From Chondrus crispus (lineage: Eukaryota > Rhodophyta > Florideophyceae > Gigartinales > Gigartinaceae): a stretch of 64,000 nt of DNA. How positions within the stretch are numbered: the first letter of the stretch is position 1; each line of letters begins with the position of its first letter. Shown here one piece after another: positions 9,965 through 20,550 of this stretch. The notes below the pieces were generated by a model, which worked only from the letters and a program-made list of their open reading frames with translations, was not told where the DNA came from and made no database searches. The stretch is from the NCBI RefSeq assembly GCF_000350225.1, contig NW_005179159.1, forward strand, positions 350,160 through 414,159, written 5' to 3'. Both the position numbers and the translations under genes were made by a program.

Positions 9965-12900
9965 TTGAGGAGAGGCAGTCTAGTTTACCGTCGTAGTTTG
10001 AAGTCGAAAGAAAATAAACCTTGCTACGAGACTGTCCTCAAGAAAAAACGGTTCCGATACAAAATCTCGCGTAGGTCAAGGACAGCCCATGACATACGAA
10101 GAAACCGGCATCTCAGAAAATCCTCCAGCGATGCAATGACCAATTCTGTGTTAAACTCTCGTCGAGGTCTTTCACAGATGAGATTCAATTTGGATGAACG
10201 CAGGAAAGACTGGCAGGGAGCCTGCATCGACACTGGAGCACAACGCACTGTTATCGGACTACAACAAGCCAAAGCATACTGCAGATTTGTTGGATGTAAG
10301 TTCAAACTAAAAGCGACCTTCAACCAGTACAGATTCGGTGTTGATGTGCAGAAGTCAATCGGATCAATCTCAATTCGATTACCGTTTCTCAAGAACGGGT
10401 TTGTGCCAATTGAGGTTGACGTAGTTAGAGCGAATGTACCTTTTCTTTTGGGATTGGATTTGCTCGATAAACTTCAACTATACCTGGATACGACAAGAAA
10501 TGTACTAATCAGTTCTCCGGGAAACATTTCTGTCCCAGTCGTAAGGAAGTTTGGACATGTCTACCTGGAATGGAAACGGGAAGATACAGTACTATTCTCA
10601 AGAAGTGAACTAGTCAAACTTCATAGAGGTTTTCGACACCCAACGGATACGAAACTTCTGAATCTCATCAGAAAAGCTCGGCCGCACGAGGCCACCGAGG
10701 CCACCACAAAAGTCTTGAAAGAGATCTCTAAGTCATGCAATACCTGTCAAAGGCTTGGATCACAACCAACTAGCTTCAAGACCACGTTACCCACACTGCA
10801 AGACGTTAAGTTTGGTGAAGAAATATCAATGGATCTGATGTTCATTGAGGGAAAAGCAATTCTGCATATTGTCGACACTGCAACTCGTTTCAGCTCGGCC
10901 ATATTTTTAGACTCTCAGGGTCAGAATTACGGACAATCAGTCAACGGAATATGGCTTGCTTTCCTTGAAGCGTGGTGCACTCTCTATACAGGATTCCCTA
11001 ACCGCGTCAGAACTGATGCGGGATCCGTTTTTACTTCGCCTAGGTGGAAGGAAATGGCCGAAAGCGTTGGGATAGGACTTCGAATTTCAGGAGTCGAAGC
11101 TCACAACTCATTAGGGATTGGAGAAAGACTACACGCACCCCTCCGAAGAATTTATCGAAGGATAATATTCGACTTTTCTCAAATTGACCGCAACATTGCA
11201 TTGAAACTGTCAATCAAAGCCATGAACGATACCAACGGAGATAACGGACTAGTTCCCTCACTGGTTGTATTCGGGATAATACCAAGATTCCCAATCATTA
11301 GCTCATATATACCCGCTCAGAAAGAAATGATGCTCGCACTTTCAAAGGCACAAATGGAAATGAATGCTGTAGTGGCAGAGAGGCGCATTCTTGCTGCTCT
11401 TACCAGAAGAATCCCAACGGCAACCGATTTCGTATTTGAATTAGGCCAAGAAGTACTTGTGTATCAAGAAAGAAGTAAAGAATGGATTGGACCTGCTACC
11501 ATCACAAGTATAAGGGACAAGATAGTTGATGTTAAGAGCAACGACGGCCAATGGCATAAGACCATGAACATGCAACAAGTTAAGCCTTATGTTCGAGAAA
11601 ACTCTGCACCAACAGACATCCTCTCACGGGACGAGTTCCTTACTACAATGTTGAAGCCGTTTAAATCAGTAAACAGACCAAAGCCGTCTAATTTTGATGT
11701 AGCACTCACTGAAGTGATCAAATATGGTGACCCGAGATCGACCGATGAAAGATTCAGAGCCGCAAAGAAGAAGGAGCTGAAAGGTTTGATTGAGAAAGGA
11801 ACTTGGAAGCTTGTCTGCAAGTCAGAAGTGCCTCAGAACGCAAATACTCTCGGCGGTAGATTTGTACTAGCAATAAAAGATGAAGGCACTAAAGACGAAG
11901 TATGGAAGGCCCGTTTTGTAGTTCAAAGATACAGGGATAAGCTAAAAACGTCTCTTGTACATGATACTGCCACACCAAGGCAACACTCCACACGAATTTT
12001 GATCGGATTGGCAGCAATATGCGGGTTCCGACTGTTTTCAACAGATGTGACTCAAGCATACCTTCAAAGCGCAGAAAAACTTATGAGGAATGTATACATC
12101 AAACCGACTGGAGAATTTGAACTGAACCAGGGCAAGTTGCTGAAGTTGTTAAAACCCTTGTACGGTCTTGCCGATAGTGATGATTACTGGGGCCGTACCA
12201 TCAGCAATCATATAAAACAGGACTTGAACATGACCGGAACAACCGGTGATGGAGCATTTTTCTTTAAATGCATACGGGACAAGCTTGACGGCATGTGCAT
12301 TACTTACGTGGACGATGCCCTCCAAGCAGGTACCAAGGAATATTCAGATCTCGCCCACAAGACAGAAGAGAAGTTCAAGTGTAAGGGAAGAGCTTACGAT
12401 AAGTTTAGTTTCGTCGGAGTACAAGTTGAAAAAAAGGATTCTGAATACATAATCCACCAAACGTCGTACATCCGAAAGATAGAGAGGCTGCCGAACACAG
12501 CCACGTACAAGTCTTATCGATCATTAAGAGCCAAATTAGCCTGGATTACCTACACTAGACCAGACATTAGTTTCTCTATTGCTCAAGCCGCCCAGGTTAC
12601 CGAATCACAGTATGCTACGGATCCAAAAATTCAAATCCGGTACATTAACCGCATCATTAGACGACTCAAGAAAGGGCCATACCTACCACTGAGGTATCCC
12701 AAACTTGACGATATCAAGTTACACATAAGAGTTTATTCAGATGCTTGGTATGCAAACAACTCTGACGGCTGTTCTCAGCTTGGATATATCATATTTCTAT
12801 GTGATAGCAGCAACCTTTGCCAACCACTCTATTGGTCGTCTCATAAGGCTAAGCGAGTGTCAAGATCAGTTTTAGGCAGCGAAACCATGGCCTTTGCTGA

Positions 12901-13254
12901 CTCCTTTGATATGGCCTTCATGCTCAGACATGACATACAGAAGATGATGAACATAAAGATACCGATCCTAATGATTACGGATAGTCTCTCATTATTTGAT
13001 GTGATCACAAAAGCTTCTACCACGGTTGAGAGAAGCGACTAACGATTGACCTTGAGGTAGTCAAAATGGCGTACCAGCAAAATGAAATGGAGCAAATCGG
13101 ATTCATTCGGTCGGAACACAACCTGGCTGATTGCTTGACAAAAGCCAACGGCAACAAATCTCTCATCAACACATTAAAGTACGCAAGAATCACATACCCT
13201 GTGGACCAGTGGATTGACAGAAGCCGAACCGGGAATACGTCACGTCAAAAATAG
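9965..13254 (+). CDS. pol region of the copia element (protease, integrase, RT, RNase H)
   Basis: Retropepsin motif CIDTGAQRTVIG near the start; a pre-integrase finger region around KSCNTCQRLG; integrase core with ISMDLMFIEG, VDTATRFSSA and RTDAGSVF; copia reverse transcriptase with VWKARFVVQ, STDVTQAYLQ, LYGLADSDDYW and the catalytic YVDDAL; RNase H with RVYSDAWYAN, GSETMAF and MITDSLSL. Integrase before reverse transcriptase settles the family. Most of it is one long open frame; the last part of RNase H is separate. Confidence 0.93.
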
Positions 13255-13260
13255 AGGGAG

Positions 13261-13637
13261 TGTGGAAATTTGGGAGTCGACGGTGACGTATACAGTTCGA
13301 CAAAATACATCTAAATAATTAAACCGCACTGAAAACGGTAGTATTTGATTATTTCAGACGTCAACCTACAGTGCATCTCTCCCAACGACATTACTGATAA
13401 TGCAATCCTTTGAGATTATCAGCAAAGGTTTGCAAAGAGGAGAGTCTGTTGGCAAGAGAATAGACGCGTAGGTAGTAGTATAAATACCCCGAAGTGAACG
13501 GCAGAATAGCTGCCCGGACACAGAAAGGAAGAAAAAGAACCAACGCAGTAAAAGGAACGCGACCCTCAGCTCGCCCGGTCCTGCCGCTGAATTTTTTACT
13601 GCTCACCTCCTTTCTTTTCTTTCTAATTTTCGTCACA
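13261..13637 (+). repeat. 3' LTR of the copia element
   Basis: 377 bases, identical by reading to 6665-7041, preceded by the purine tract and followed by the target duplication ATGTG. Confidence 0.95.
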
Positions 13638-13879
13638 ATGTGAATGCCGGAAAACGATGATGTCTACCCTTCCCCGGGGGCTCAAATCTGGACAAGTTTC
13701 AAACATTTAATTAAAAAACGTCTCAATCTAGCCCGATGTTGCCCCAAAGTACCTCCACTCGCTTGCTTCCTGTGTCCTTGGACGCGTGACGTGTGGTTTT
13801 TTTCGTCGAGAGCAACACCGAGGCACTCACAATCAAAATTTATTCGCTGTTCAAGAAGACCGTTAATGATTCAATCAGG

Positions 13880-14773
13880 TTAATTGTGGACAGAAAATTT
13901 CCCTGAAAAAGCCTTCCCCAGCACCTCCGACAGAATGCCAATGACCAACTTCGCATTGTTTCGGCGCGCAAAAAGCACCAAACGACTCCGCTTACGTGAT
14001 TTCGAGGAAGAGCCATGTTGCACAATGGGCGTGTATGTCAATACTGAGCGGAATGCGGCCACCGAAATGCGCTTGTTTTCTTTGCAAGAGTTCTTCCTCT
14101 CCACTTCAATGCGCTTCATCTCTCTCACTCTCTCCTTGTCAAACTTTTTTTGGAGTTTGATCTCTGCCGCAGCCTCACGTGCTGCATCAGCCTCAGCACG
14201 CTTAATGTTTTTATCTTGTCTGGCAGCTTCATCTTCCTCTGCCTTGAGCATCCGTCGTTTAAAAGACTCACCAATAGTTAGGCATTCTGCAGGGGCGCCG
14301 CACATCAAGGCAACGTTCTTGTCATTATTATTACTCACTACTGTGCTAGATGATTGTGCGCTTATTGCACTTTGTAGAATGGAGTTCACAGTCTCCCTAT
14401 TTCTCAGGACAACACTTACTTGCTGTAGCGCTCTGTAAGGATTCTCTTTCCCAACGCCAACTTGATTCACAATTTTAGAAACCACAGAAAAAGTTTCCTT
14501 GTCTGTTTTACGCTCCTGCAAAACCCCCACCCTGTCTCCAGCTCCAGAATTTGATAGTTGAGAAGCTCGATGCGCAGCTTTCTGAAGCACATTTTGCTTT
14601 GAACTGCGAAACGAATCAGCAAATGTAGGCTGAAACGGGAAGATACCGACATTCTTAAAAGATTCCCTAATGTCGGAGACACGAATGCTATCGAAGCCAT
14701 GCACACCGCACACGAGATTAAACTGAACGCCCCTCGTGTCTGCCCGTGCATGCTTACTGCAATCATCCCTCAT
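13880..14773 (-). CDS. Transposase of pogo-like element A, C-terminal part
   Basis: Opens with DDCSKHARADTRGVQ and contains RVSDIRESFKNVGIFPFQPTFADSF, the segment that follows the catalytic core in pogo/jerky proteins (a GxxPF-type motif). A long, highly charged coiled coil follows (KAEEDEAARQDKNIKRAEAD, EIKLQKKFDKERVREMKR). The same C-terminal plan appears in element B (SFKETGLWPMRFNFADRF). It continues the protein upstream at 14770-16083; the separation coincides with the vector-like bases rather than with a natural stop. Confidence 0.75.
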   Translation of the reverse strand: MRDDCSKHARADTRGVQFNLVCGVHGFDSIRVSDIRESFKNVGIFPFQPTFADSFRSSKQNVLQKAAHRASQLSNSGAGDRVGVLQERKTDKETFSVVSKIVNQVGVGKENPYRALQQVSVVLRNRETVNSILQSAISAQSSSTVVSNNNDKNVALMCGAPAECLTIGESFKRRMLKAEEDEAARQDKNIKRAEADAAREAAAEIKLQKKFDKERVREMKRIEVERKNSCKENKRISVAAFRSVLTYTPIVQHGSSSKSRKRSRLVLFARRNNAKLVIGILSEVLGKAFSGKFSVHN

Positions 14774-16083
14774 GGAGCGGCCGCCAGTGTGCTGGAAAGG
14801 TTAACCTGCTGATCGCAGGGCTGCAGGAAGTGGGTCGTGTTTGAGGGTGATTGGACAACTTCACACCTGTTTTCTAGACAGACCTCCAGCCACCTGGTTC
14901 CTCTCCTTGACGCGTGACCATCCAATGATAAAATGTAGTGCAAATCCGTGGGCAGAATAGAACGAACATAATTGTTCAAATGTTGAACAAATGCGACTAG
15001 AATATCCATTTCCAGACTCCCGTTTTCGCTGCATTCTATGACACCGCCCAACGGAAACCAACTTGGTTTACCATACTTCTCTAAGTAGCCTCCAGATTTG
15101 ACGTACTGCGATGGAAGCGGCCTAAGCCAGTTGCTCATAACATGTTTTCCGGCCACGATAAAAAACGGCGGTGCCTTCCTCCCAGAAGCGGAGACAGAAA
15201 CCACAGCCGTGATATGTCTTCCAGAACCTGCAGTGCATGCAGAGCTTCTGAACCTACCGTGGTGCGTGCCTGATGATCCAAAAACCTTGATTTTCCAACC
15301 GAATGTAGAGTCAACAGACGTTTCATCAACGTTCCAGATTCGGTCTCCATCTAACATTATACCCGGGTGCTTGCTGTTGAGCTCAGTTAAAATGTCAAAG
15401 TAGCGCTTCACATGGTAATAGTTTTCACCTTTGAGCTTAGCTGCATCTTTGTTCTCACAATTACGATAGGTGATATCTCTATTTCTGGCCCGAAACGACC
15501 ATATGGCGTCATCGGACGGCGCTCCATGTTTCCATCCCTTGCGTCCGTCGGCAGCTATGCGTGACATTACAGTTTTGACGCCATCGATATCAACAGCGAA
15601 TCCACGATTCGCCGCGAAAACAAGTCGCTCCACTACCATTTTTTCCTCCTCCAATGACAAAACTGTGGTGCGGCCCGGAGCTCTACAGGGATCTTCAGAT
15701 ACACAAAAGCTTGTGTCAGCCCGAAGCCGTTCTTTCAAGTATCTGACTGCTGTTTTGGAAATCCCGGTCATGGTTGCAATTTTGCGAATCGGATGGTGAG
15801 TTCTGCGAAGCAGGTTGAGAGCTTCTTGCTTTGATTCAAGTGCCTGCTTCTGGCGCTTCTTTCTGCGCTGTATTCGTAGGGTCTGCTGACGCATAGAGAG
15901 CGACATTTGGTTGCAACTGTGTGACATCGAACGCAGAATTGCTCGGTATATGCTTGTAGATGTGGATGTGGCAAAGGGTCTCAAGTTCCGGGCGATGTTT
16001 GTGTGTGTGTGGCGATTTTCGTAGCCAAAAGGGCGGGAACTTGTTTGAATTGAACGCCAATGTCCTTCCATTGAAGCAAGCAC
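14770..16083 (-). CDS. Transposase of pogo-like element A, N-terminal and catalytic part
   Basis: An N-terminal basic stretch and a helix-turn-helix (ESKQEALNLLRRTHHPIRKIA, GISKTAVRYLKERL) are followed by a DDE_1 catalytic domain: first aspartate in IWNVDETSVD, second in HYILSLDGHASR, third in NTTHFLQPCDQQVN. That spacing is typical of pogo, Tigger and jerky transposases, which cut and paste DNA at TA. The first ATG is at 16083, but MSHSC at 15927 or a later methionine may be the real start. The last residues, after DQQVN, are encoded by vector-like sequence (14774-14797), so the end here is not natural. Confidence 0.85.
   Translation of the reverse strand: MLASMEGHWRSIQTSSRPFGYENRHTHTNIARNLRPFATSTSTSIYRAILRSMSHSCNQMSLSMRQQTLRIQRRKKRQKQALESKQEALNLLRRTHHPIRKIATMTGISKTAVRYLKERLRADTSFCVSEDPCRAPGRTTVLSLEEEKMVVERLVFAANRGFAVDIDGVKTVMSRIAADGRKGWKHGAPSDDAIWSFRARNRDITYRNCENKDAAKLKGENYYHVKRYFDILTELNSKHPGIMLDGDRIWNVDETSVDSTFGWKIKVFGSSGTHHGRFRSSACTAGSGRHITAVVSVSASGRKAPPFFIVAGKHVMSNWLRPLPSQYVKSGGYLEKYGKPSWFPLGGVIECSENGSLEMDILVAFVQHLNNYVRSILPTDLHYILSLDGHASRRGTRWLEVCLENRCEVVQSPSNTTHFLQPCDQQVNLSSTLAAAP
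14774..14797. other. Cloning-vector/adaptor-like sequence
   Basis: A NotI site GCGGCCGC (14777-14784) overlaps a BstXI site CCAGTGTGCTGG (14784-14795), followed by AA. This is the polylinker arrangement of common pCR/pcDNA-type plasmids as I remember it. It lies exactly at the break in an otherwise well-preserved transposase, which points to unremoved vector or a joined clone end in the assembly. Confidence 0.75.
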
Positions 16084-16403
16084 ACTTGTTAATTGAAGAG
16101 AGGGGGATATCTAGCCTACCTGGATGCTATGTGGTTTGGCCTTGATTTGTCCAGATTTGAACTTTTGTCCAGATTTGAGCCCTCTGGGAAGGGTACCCTT
16201 CCCGGGCGGGTTAATTCTGAAAAGAATCTGGTGCAATTCTGGATATTGGAGGAGTCGCGCCCTCTGACCATTTCAAGTTATATCGTCTTATCACAACAGT
16301 TCACCCCTCATTTTTGCCTTTGCATTACCACAGCGCCCGCCCTTATACGCTTTCAAGTCTTCTCTTCACGATTCCTTGATGCCCACTATCGCTTCTCTAC
16401 AAG

Positions 16404-17965
16404 ATGCCGCCTTCCATGCGTTGCCAAACGAAAATTAAAAAACGTCGCTTACAACGCGATTGTACCCGACAAAGTACCCGAAGCAAAGCAGTTAGACTGC
16501 TTCCAGAGATATCATTCTCTGTGCCACAACTCTGTCGGGAATCTGTAGTTTCTAACAAAATGATATACACCATGAAGAAGTATCTTACAGAGAAGAAGGA
16601 AACCGAATTATTTCGCCTTCTCAATCCAGGCGATAATCGCCCCGGAACTTCTAGAATATTAACTGTGGATGAAGAGTACATGATATCCCAAAGGTTAATA
16701 CATGCTGTTTGTCGCGATTTTCCAATGGATTTTGACAACCTTCGTACCCTCATTTCAAAGGTTGTTGCAGATGACATAAATGCACCAGATGGGTTTCCCG
16801 GCTTGGACGCAGTTATAAGTTTCAGAGCGCGCCACCGTGAATTGATTTACCGCCAGACTGAGAACACAGAGATTACGAAGGTTCGTGCAGAATCCTACGA
16901 ACATATCCAGACATATGTGGACGTATTTCGTGACGTCGATCGCGATTTTTCTGGTCTATTGCAAGACCCAGTCAGACTCTGGAATATGGACGAGACCGTT
17001 GCTAACATAGAATTTGGAGAGAGGTCGAAGTCCTTGACGAGTTTTTCAAGATACTACGGGGGCTTCAACAAAGTACCAAAAGGACGAAATGGGAAACACG
17101 TTATCTCTTTCATTGCTGCATCTGCTTCTAGTTTGGTGGCACCGCCGTTCTTAATTAAAACCGGTATGATGAGAGCATGTTTTGAGCTCCTCGACAAGAA
17201 CTGAAGCAACTTTTCGCCCACGGAGTTTTACAAATATAATGAGAAATGGTTTCCTGGTGACTGTTTTGTTGTTTCCAAAGTACATGGTTCAATGCAAAAA
17301 ACATTATGCCTCTTTTTGTGGAGCATCTTGACCGCTTCGTTCGCACTGTAGTGCCTTTGTCAAAAGATTATGTTTTGTGTCTTGACGGGCATTCATTGTG
17401 TAAGGATGTGCAATGGCTTTACAAATGCCTGACAAAAATGCCAATCAGTCCGAATTCCAGCAAATACGACACAAGTTCTGTAGCTGTGTGATCAAGCAAT
17501 TAACCGAAAATTTAATTCAACGGTTAGAGAGATGAGAAATCACTGTTGGCCTTACACGCAGACGAGCAAAGGTCAGTGAATGAGAAACGTATGTGCCTCG
17601 TTCAGGCGTATCAATCTATAACTGTTGGAAACGTACATGACTCTTTTAAAGAAACAGGACTGTGGCCAATGCGTTTCAATTTTGCCGACCGTTTTCGTAC
17701 AGCCCGTGATGCTTGTCGCCAATATGCGAATGGCATCAAAAATGACACTGAGGTTGCCGGGGTTTCTTTGAGGTCCGCCAATCGTCAAAATATGGCACGT
17801 ATCGCCGCAGAAATAGTCGACATTACGGAGCGGGAAATTGGTCCACCGCCGAAGTTGCAGGCTGTGAAAATCCTTCTTAAACAAAAGGAAACTGTTAACG
17901 ATGTGCTCATGAGTATAGGCCCGGGTGGTTGCAGTCGCAGAAGTTCTGTTGGTGGTGAAAACTGA
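16404..17965 (+). pseudogene. Broken pogo-like transposase of element B
   Basis: Pieces in order: a basic N-terminus and helix-turn-helix region; LWNMDETVANIEFGER (first catalytic aspartate); KDYVLCLDGHSLCKDVQWL (second, near 17370); a CDQAIN segment near 17490 (third); and a C-terminal part VGNVHDSFKETGLWPMRFNF at 17546-17965. They match element A in order but lie in several frames, with roughly four breaks (stops and shifts between about 17204 and 17546). No active protein is possible from this copy. It was oriented head to head with element A. Confidence 0.8.
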
Positions 17966-18859
17966 ACATCAAATGCGAGTGCAAACTCTTGAAAGGGACA
18001 TAATTGCGGGAGAGGAGAGGATTATGGAAAATGCTGAAATGCTGTATTGACGACTGGAGCGCCTGCACTTTAATTTACTTACTCGCAGACGTTAGCAGAA
18101 CGAGAAAAAAGATTAGGGAGGTCGGGGATGCGCAGATAGAGATGCGCGAATTGTTGCTGAGAAGAGGAAAACGATAAAATCGAAGCGGACTTTCGAAGCG
18201 CCGTGAACGAGATTTACTGAAGGACGAGCGTGAACCAAGAAAGAACGAAACAGGAAAAGGCATAAGGGGCAAGATGGCCAGTGGTATGAAGCGGCAAAGT
18301 GATGCTGAAAAAGAGAATACCGGAGCCAGGAGTATTGCTGAGGTGGTTGTGGGGATTTCGGGTACAAGAGCCCGTTTGGCAACATTAGCAGAGGCGGCAG
18401 TGCTCGACAGTTATGTGTAGAGAGAAATAGGGGCTGGAATTAAACAGTAGGGCGGAGGCATGGCGAGTCCAAAGGTGCCCCAGTTTTGTTTTGAGACAGT
18501 AGAGACTATACGCTTGCGCTTGTGAGAAATAAATATGAGCAACTCTTCAGCAATTGGTTGCGGAAGAGTTAGACGGAAATTGATAGACTCACGAAAAATT
18601 TCCAGGTATACGCACGCCAGCCTCAGGAGTATGACAGGAGTAATACACTGCAGGCCTCAACACTTGATCGCCCGCACGAGTCGATGCCAGGCCCTCGTCG
18701 TGCTCGTCGCGTCGCGCGCCCACCGCCCGCGAGAAGCCCTGCACCCCCCGTCAGAGACGCTCCGCGGCTACGTCGCCGCCTGCCTCGACGCCGCTGCGCG
18801 CGCCGGCCGGAGATGCTCCTGAGCGCTCGCGATGTCCCTCTCTCCCGTTGCGTTCCACC

Positions 18860-19639
18860 ATGCGCCCCCTGCACCCGACCCGCTTCGTCGTCCTCTTCCT
18901 CATGGCCACATGCGGCACTGCCGACGGCGGATTCGCATCGAATGCAATCAGCCTCTTCATCTCCTTATCAATCCCAACTGATCCCTTCGATCCCCTCCAA
19001 CTCCCCGTACCCTACCTGCAACCCCCTCTTCCACATGTCCCGCACCTACACCCCTGCTCCCCAACCTATAAGGTCTTCCTCCTCGACACCACCACCACCG
19101 GCCTCTCCCCAGACTCCTCCTCCCTCTCCATGCCAGCCGTCCGGGAGCACGACTCCCCCGCCAAGTCCTCTTCCCCTCGCACTTTTCCTCCTATATCCGC
19201 CCCATCCCACCTCCCTCTGCGTTCGTCCCTCCCTGCAATCCGTCGACAACATCTCTACCCCGCCGCGCTCACATGCCCCGACGCCCCGCCCTCCGCCGCC
19301 GACGCACGCGCCTTCCGATCCGCCCCCGCCGCAAACGTCTCCCACACACGCCGCTGCTGCGCAAAGCTCAACAACAACTTCGACCGCCTGTTTCAGGCCT
19401 TCCCGCCCAAGTCCTTCGGACTTACCGCTGCAGCCCTTGCTGCAACATCCTTCCAGCGCCTCCAGTTGCAATTTAACCACCCGCGTTGCGCACCCCTCTC
19501 TCTCCGCCGACTCCTCTCACCGGCGGCCCTGCCGCACGCCGGCCCAGCCCGCATAACCCATTTTTTCTCGGGAGGAAGCGCAATCGAGATGGAAGACACC
19601 TGCAGGCGCGAACGCCAGCATTTCGCGATAGTCCGATGA
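18860..19639 (+). CDS. Putative secreted protein in a GC-rich cargo segment
   Basis: A 259-residue frame starting MRPLHPTRFVVLFLMATC, which looks like a signal peptide, followed by a proline- and serine-rich part and a section with ARAFRSAPAANVSHTRRCC and FDRLFQAFPPKSFGLTAAAL. The third codon positions are strongly G/C in this frame, unlike the AT-rich DNA around it, and more so than in the overlapping proline-rich frame from 18684. No family was recognised. It sits between the broken transposase and the right end of element B, so it may be a captured host gene or gene piece. Whether it is expressed is unknown. Confidence 0.4.
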   Translation: MRPLHPTRFVVLFLMATCGTADGGFASNAISLFISLSIPTDPFDPLQLPVPYLQPPLPHVPHLHPCSPTYKVFLLDTTTTGLSPDSSSLSMPAVREHDSPAKSSSPRTFPPISAPSHLPLRSSLPAIRRQHLYPAALTCPDAPPSAADARAFRSAPAANVSHTRRCCAKLNNNFDRLFQAFPPKSFGLTAAALAATSFQRLQLQFNHPRCAPLSLRRLLSPAALPHAGPARITHFFSGGSAIEMEDTCRRERQHFAIVR

Positions 19640-19679
19640 CCGTGGCCTAGGTTTTGCTTTGCTCAGAAATATTTATTCG

Positions 19680-20226
19680 CGCTTACTGGTAAAAGCTTCC
19701 ATCATGACTTTAAGCTTCTCTAGCGCAAGCTTGTGCAAGGCCTCACGTTCTCCTGCACGCTCGTCTCTATCTCTCTCCCTGTAAATGCGATCAGCAGCGA
19801 AGCGTTCGGGCTGCAAGGCTAACTGCTCGCGTTCCAATTCAAATCTTGCCAAGTCGCCCTCTTTCAGTTGTTCCCCAAACGCGGCTAACTATCCTCGAAA
19901 ACCTGAAGCCATCATCTGCTTGCGCTTCGTACGCATCCGCGGAGTACCATCGGAGTTGCTGGTGCTATCGTTCCCATCGCTCCTGTAGTAATATGGTCTT
20001 CTTGAACGGAAAACCGCGAGTGTATACCACTTCTTCCCTTACGCTCATCGCCTTCGCCACTTCTTGACGCGGGCAAACCCGTCTCATCCTCTACAGTCGC
20101 CATTGCGCGTGTGCGTTGGTTTTTTGAGGTGGGCGGAGGCAGATTGCTTGCGTGTGAGGTCGCAATGGTCAAAAATGTCAAGTTCCCGCTATCTTGCAAG
20201 ACATCTGTCCTCAAATACTTTCTCAC
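19680..20226 (-). pseudogene. Decayed gene with a charged coiled-coil C-terminus
   Basis: The first part (from 20226) reads MRKYLRTDVLQDSGN and then a polar linker; the end part (19680-19900) reads LARFELEREQLALQ, AADRIYRERDRDERAG and LALEKLKVMMEAF. A basic polar linker followed by an ERE-rich helix is common at the end of Myb/trihelix-type proteins carried by transposons. At least one shift and one stop separate the pieces. No DNA-binding domain is visible, so the assignment stays open. Confidence 0.35.
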
Positions 20227-20550
20227 GGCTCTTCACTAACTAGTGGGATATGGGGAATGTTGAGTTGACATCCATTGCAGAATTCTGCAAAACGATTTTC
20301 AGTGTAATGTCTTTTGCTCACAAGTGCTGAAATCATTTCTCATTTCTGCAGGCGTATAGTCACTAGTTTTGAAGAACATGAAGAACGTGCACGTTTACTT
20401 TCCCTGTCATAAAGGTACCCATCCCATGACCAACATTACTCAAAAGCGCGGCAACAAAACGATTGGACAGATTCAACTTTATTATTGCAATACTAGGAAG
20501 GCGTGAGGTCCGTTTCAAAAATTACAGAGTTGACCACCCGGGGAAGGGTA

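Larger units (their letters stand above)
6665..13637 (+). mobile_element. Ty1/copia LTR retrotransposon, young, nearly whole
   Basis: A 6,973-base element. Both LTRs are 377 bases, begin TG and end CA, and read as identical. The target duplication ATGTG is perfect (6660-6664 and 13638-13642). Order inside: leader with a zinc-finger passenger region, gag, CCHC knuckle, protease, integrase, reverse transcriptase, RNase H. Integrase precedes reverse transcriptase, which defines Pseudoviridae/copia. A purine tract (agagggag) directly precedes the 3' LTR. Coding parts carry only a few breaks (about three to five). Identical LTRs mean a very recent insertion. Confidence 0.95.
13665..16195 (-). mobile_element. 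Pogo-like (Tc1/mariner superfamily) DNA transposon A
   Basis: TA target sites at 13665-13666 and 16194-16195 enclose terminal inverted repeats. The left end starts CCCTTCCCCGGGGGCTCAAA and the right end is its near-complement, reading inward CCCTTCCCAGAGGGCTCAAA. A 14-base motif ttgtccagatttga occurs twice near the right end (16147-16160 and 16165-16178) and once, inverted, at the left (13682-13695); these are likely transposase-binding sites. It carries one DDE_1-type transposase on the minus strand, interrupted by vector-like sequence. The copia element sits only 22 bases outside its left end. Confidence 0.88.
16194..20550 (+). mobile_element. Pogo-like DNA transposon B with cargo, decayed
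   Basis: The left end starts at the TA shared with element A and reads CCCTTCCCGGGCGGGTTAAT. A candidate right end at about 20528-20548, followed by TA, reads inward CCCTTCCCCGGGTGGTCAAC. Both resemble the ends of element A. Inside are a broken transposase (16404-17965), a decayed coiled-coil coding stretch to about 18530, a GC-rich segment with a putative secreted protein, and a minus-strand coiled-coil gene remnant. The right end is less certain than the left. Confidence 0.55.

Noticed and set aside
18684-19556. A 290-residue proline/serine-rich frame overlapping the putative secreted protein
   Set aside because: Its third positions are not GC-biased, its sequence is pure low complexity, and the overlapping frame from 18860 has better codon use and a signal-peptide-like start.
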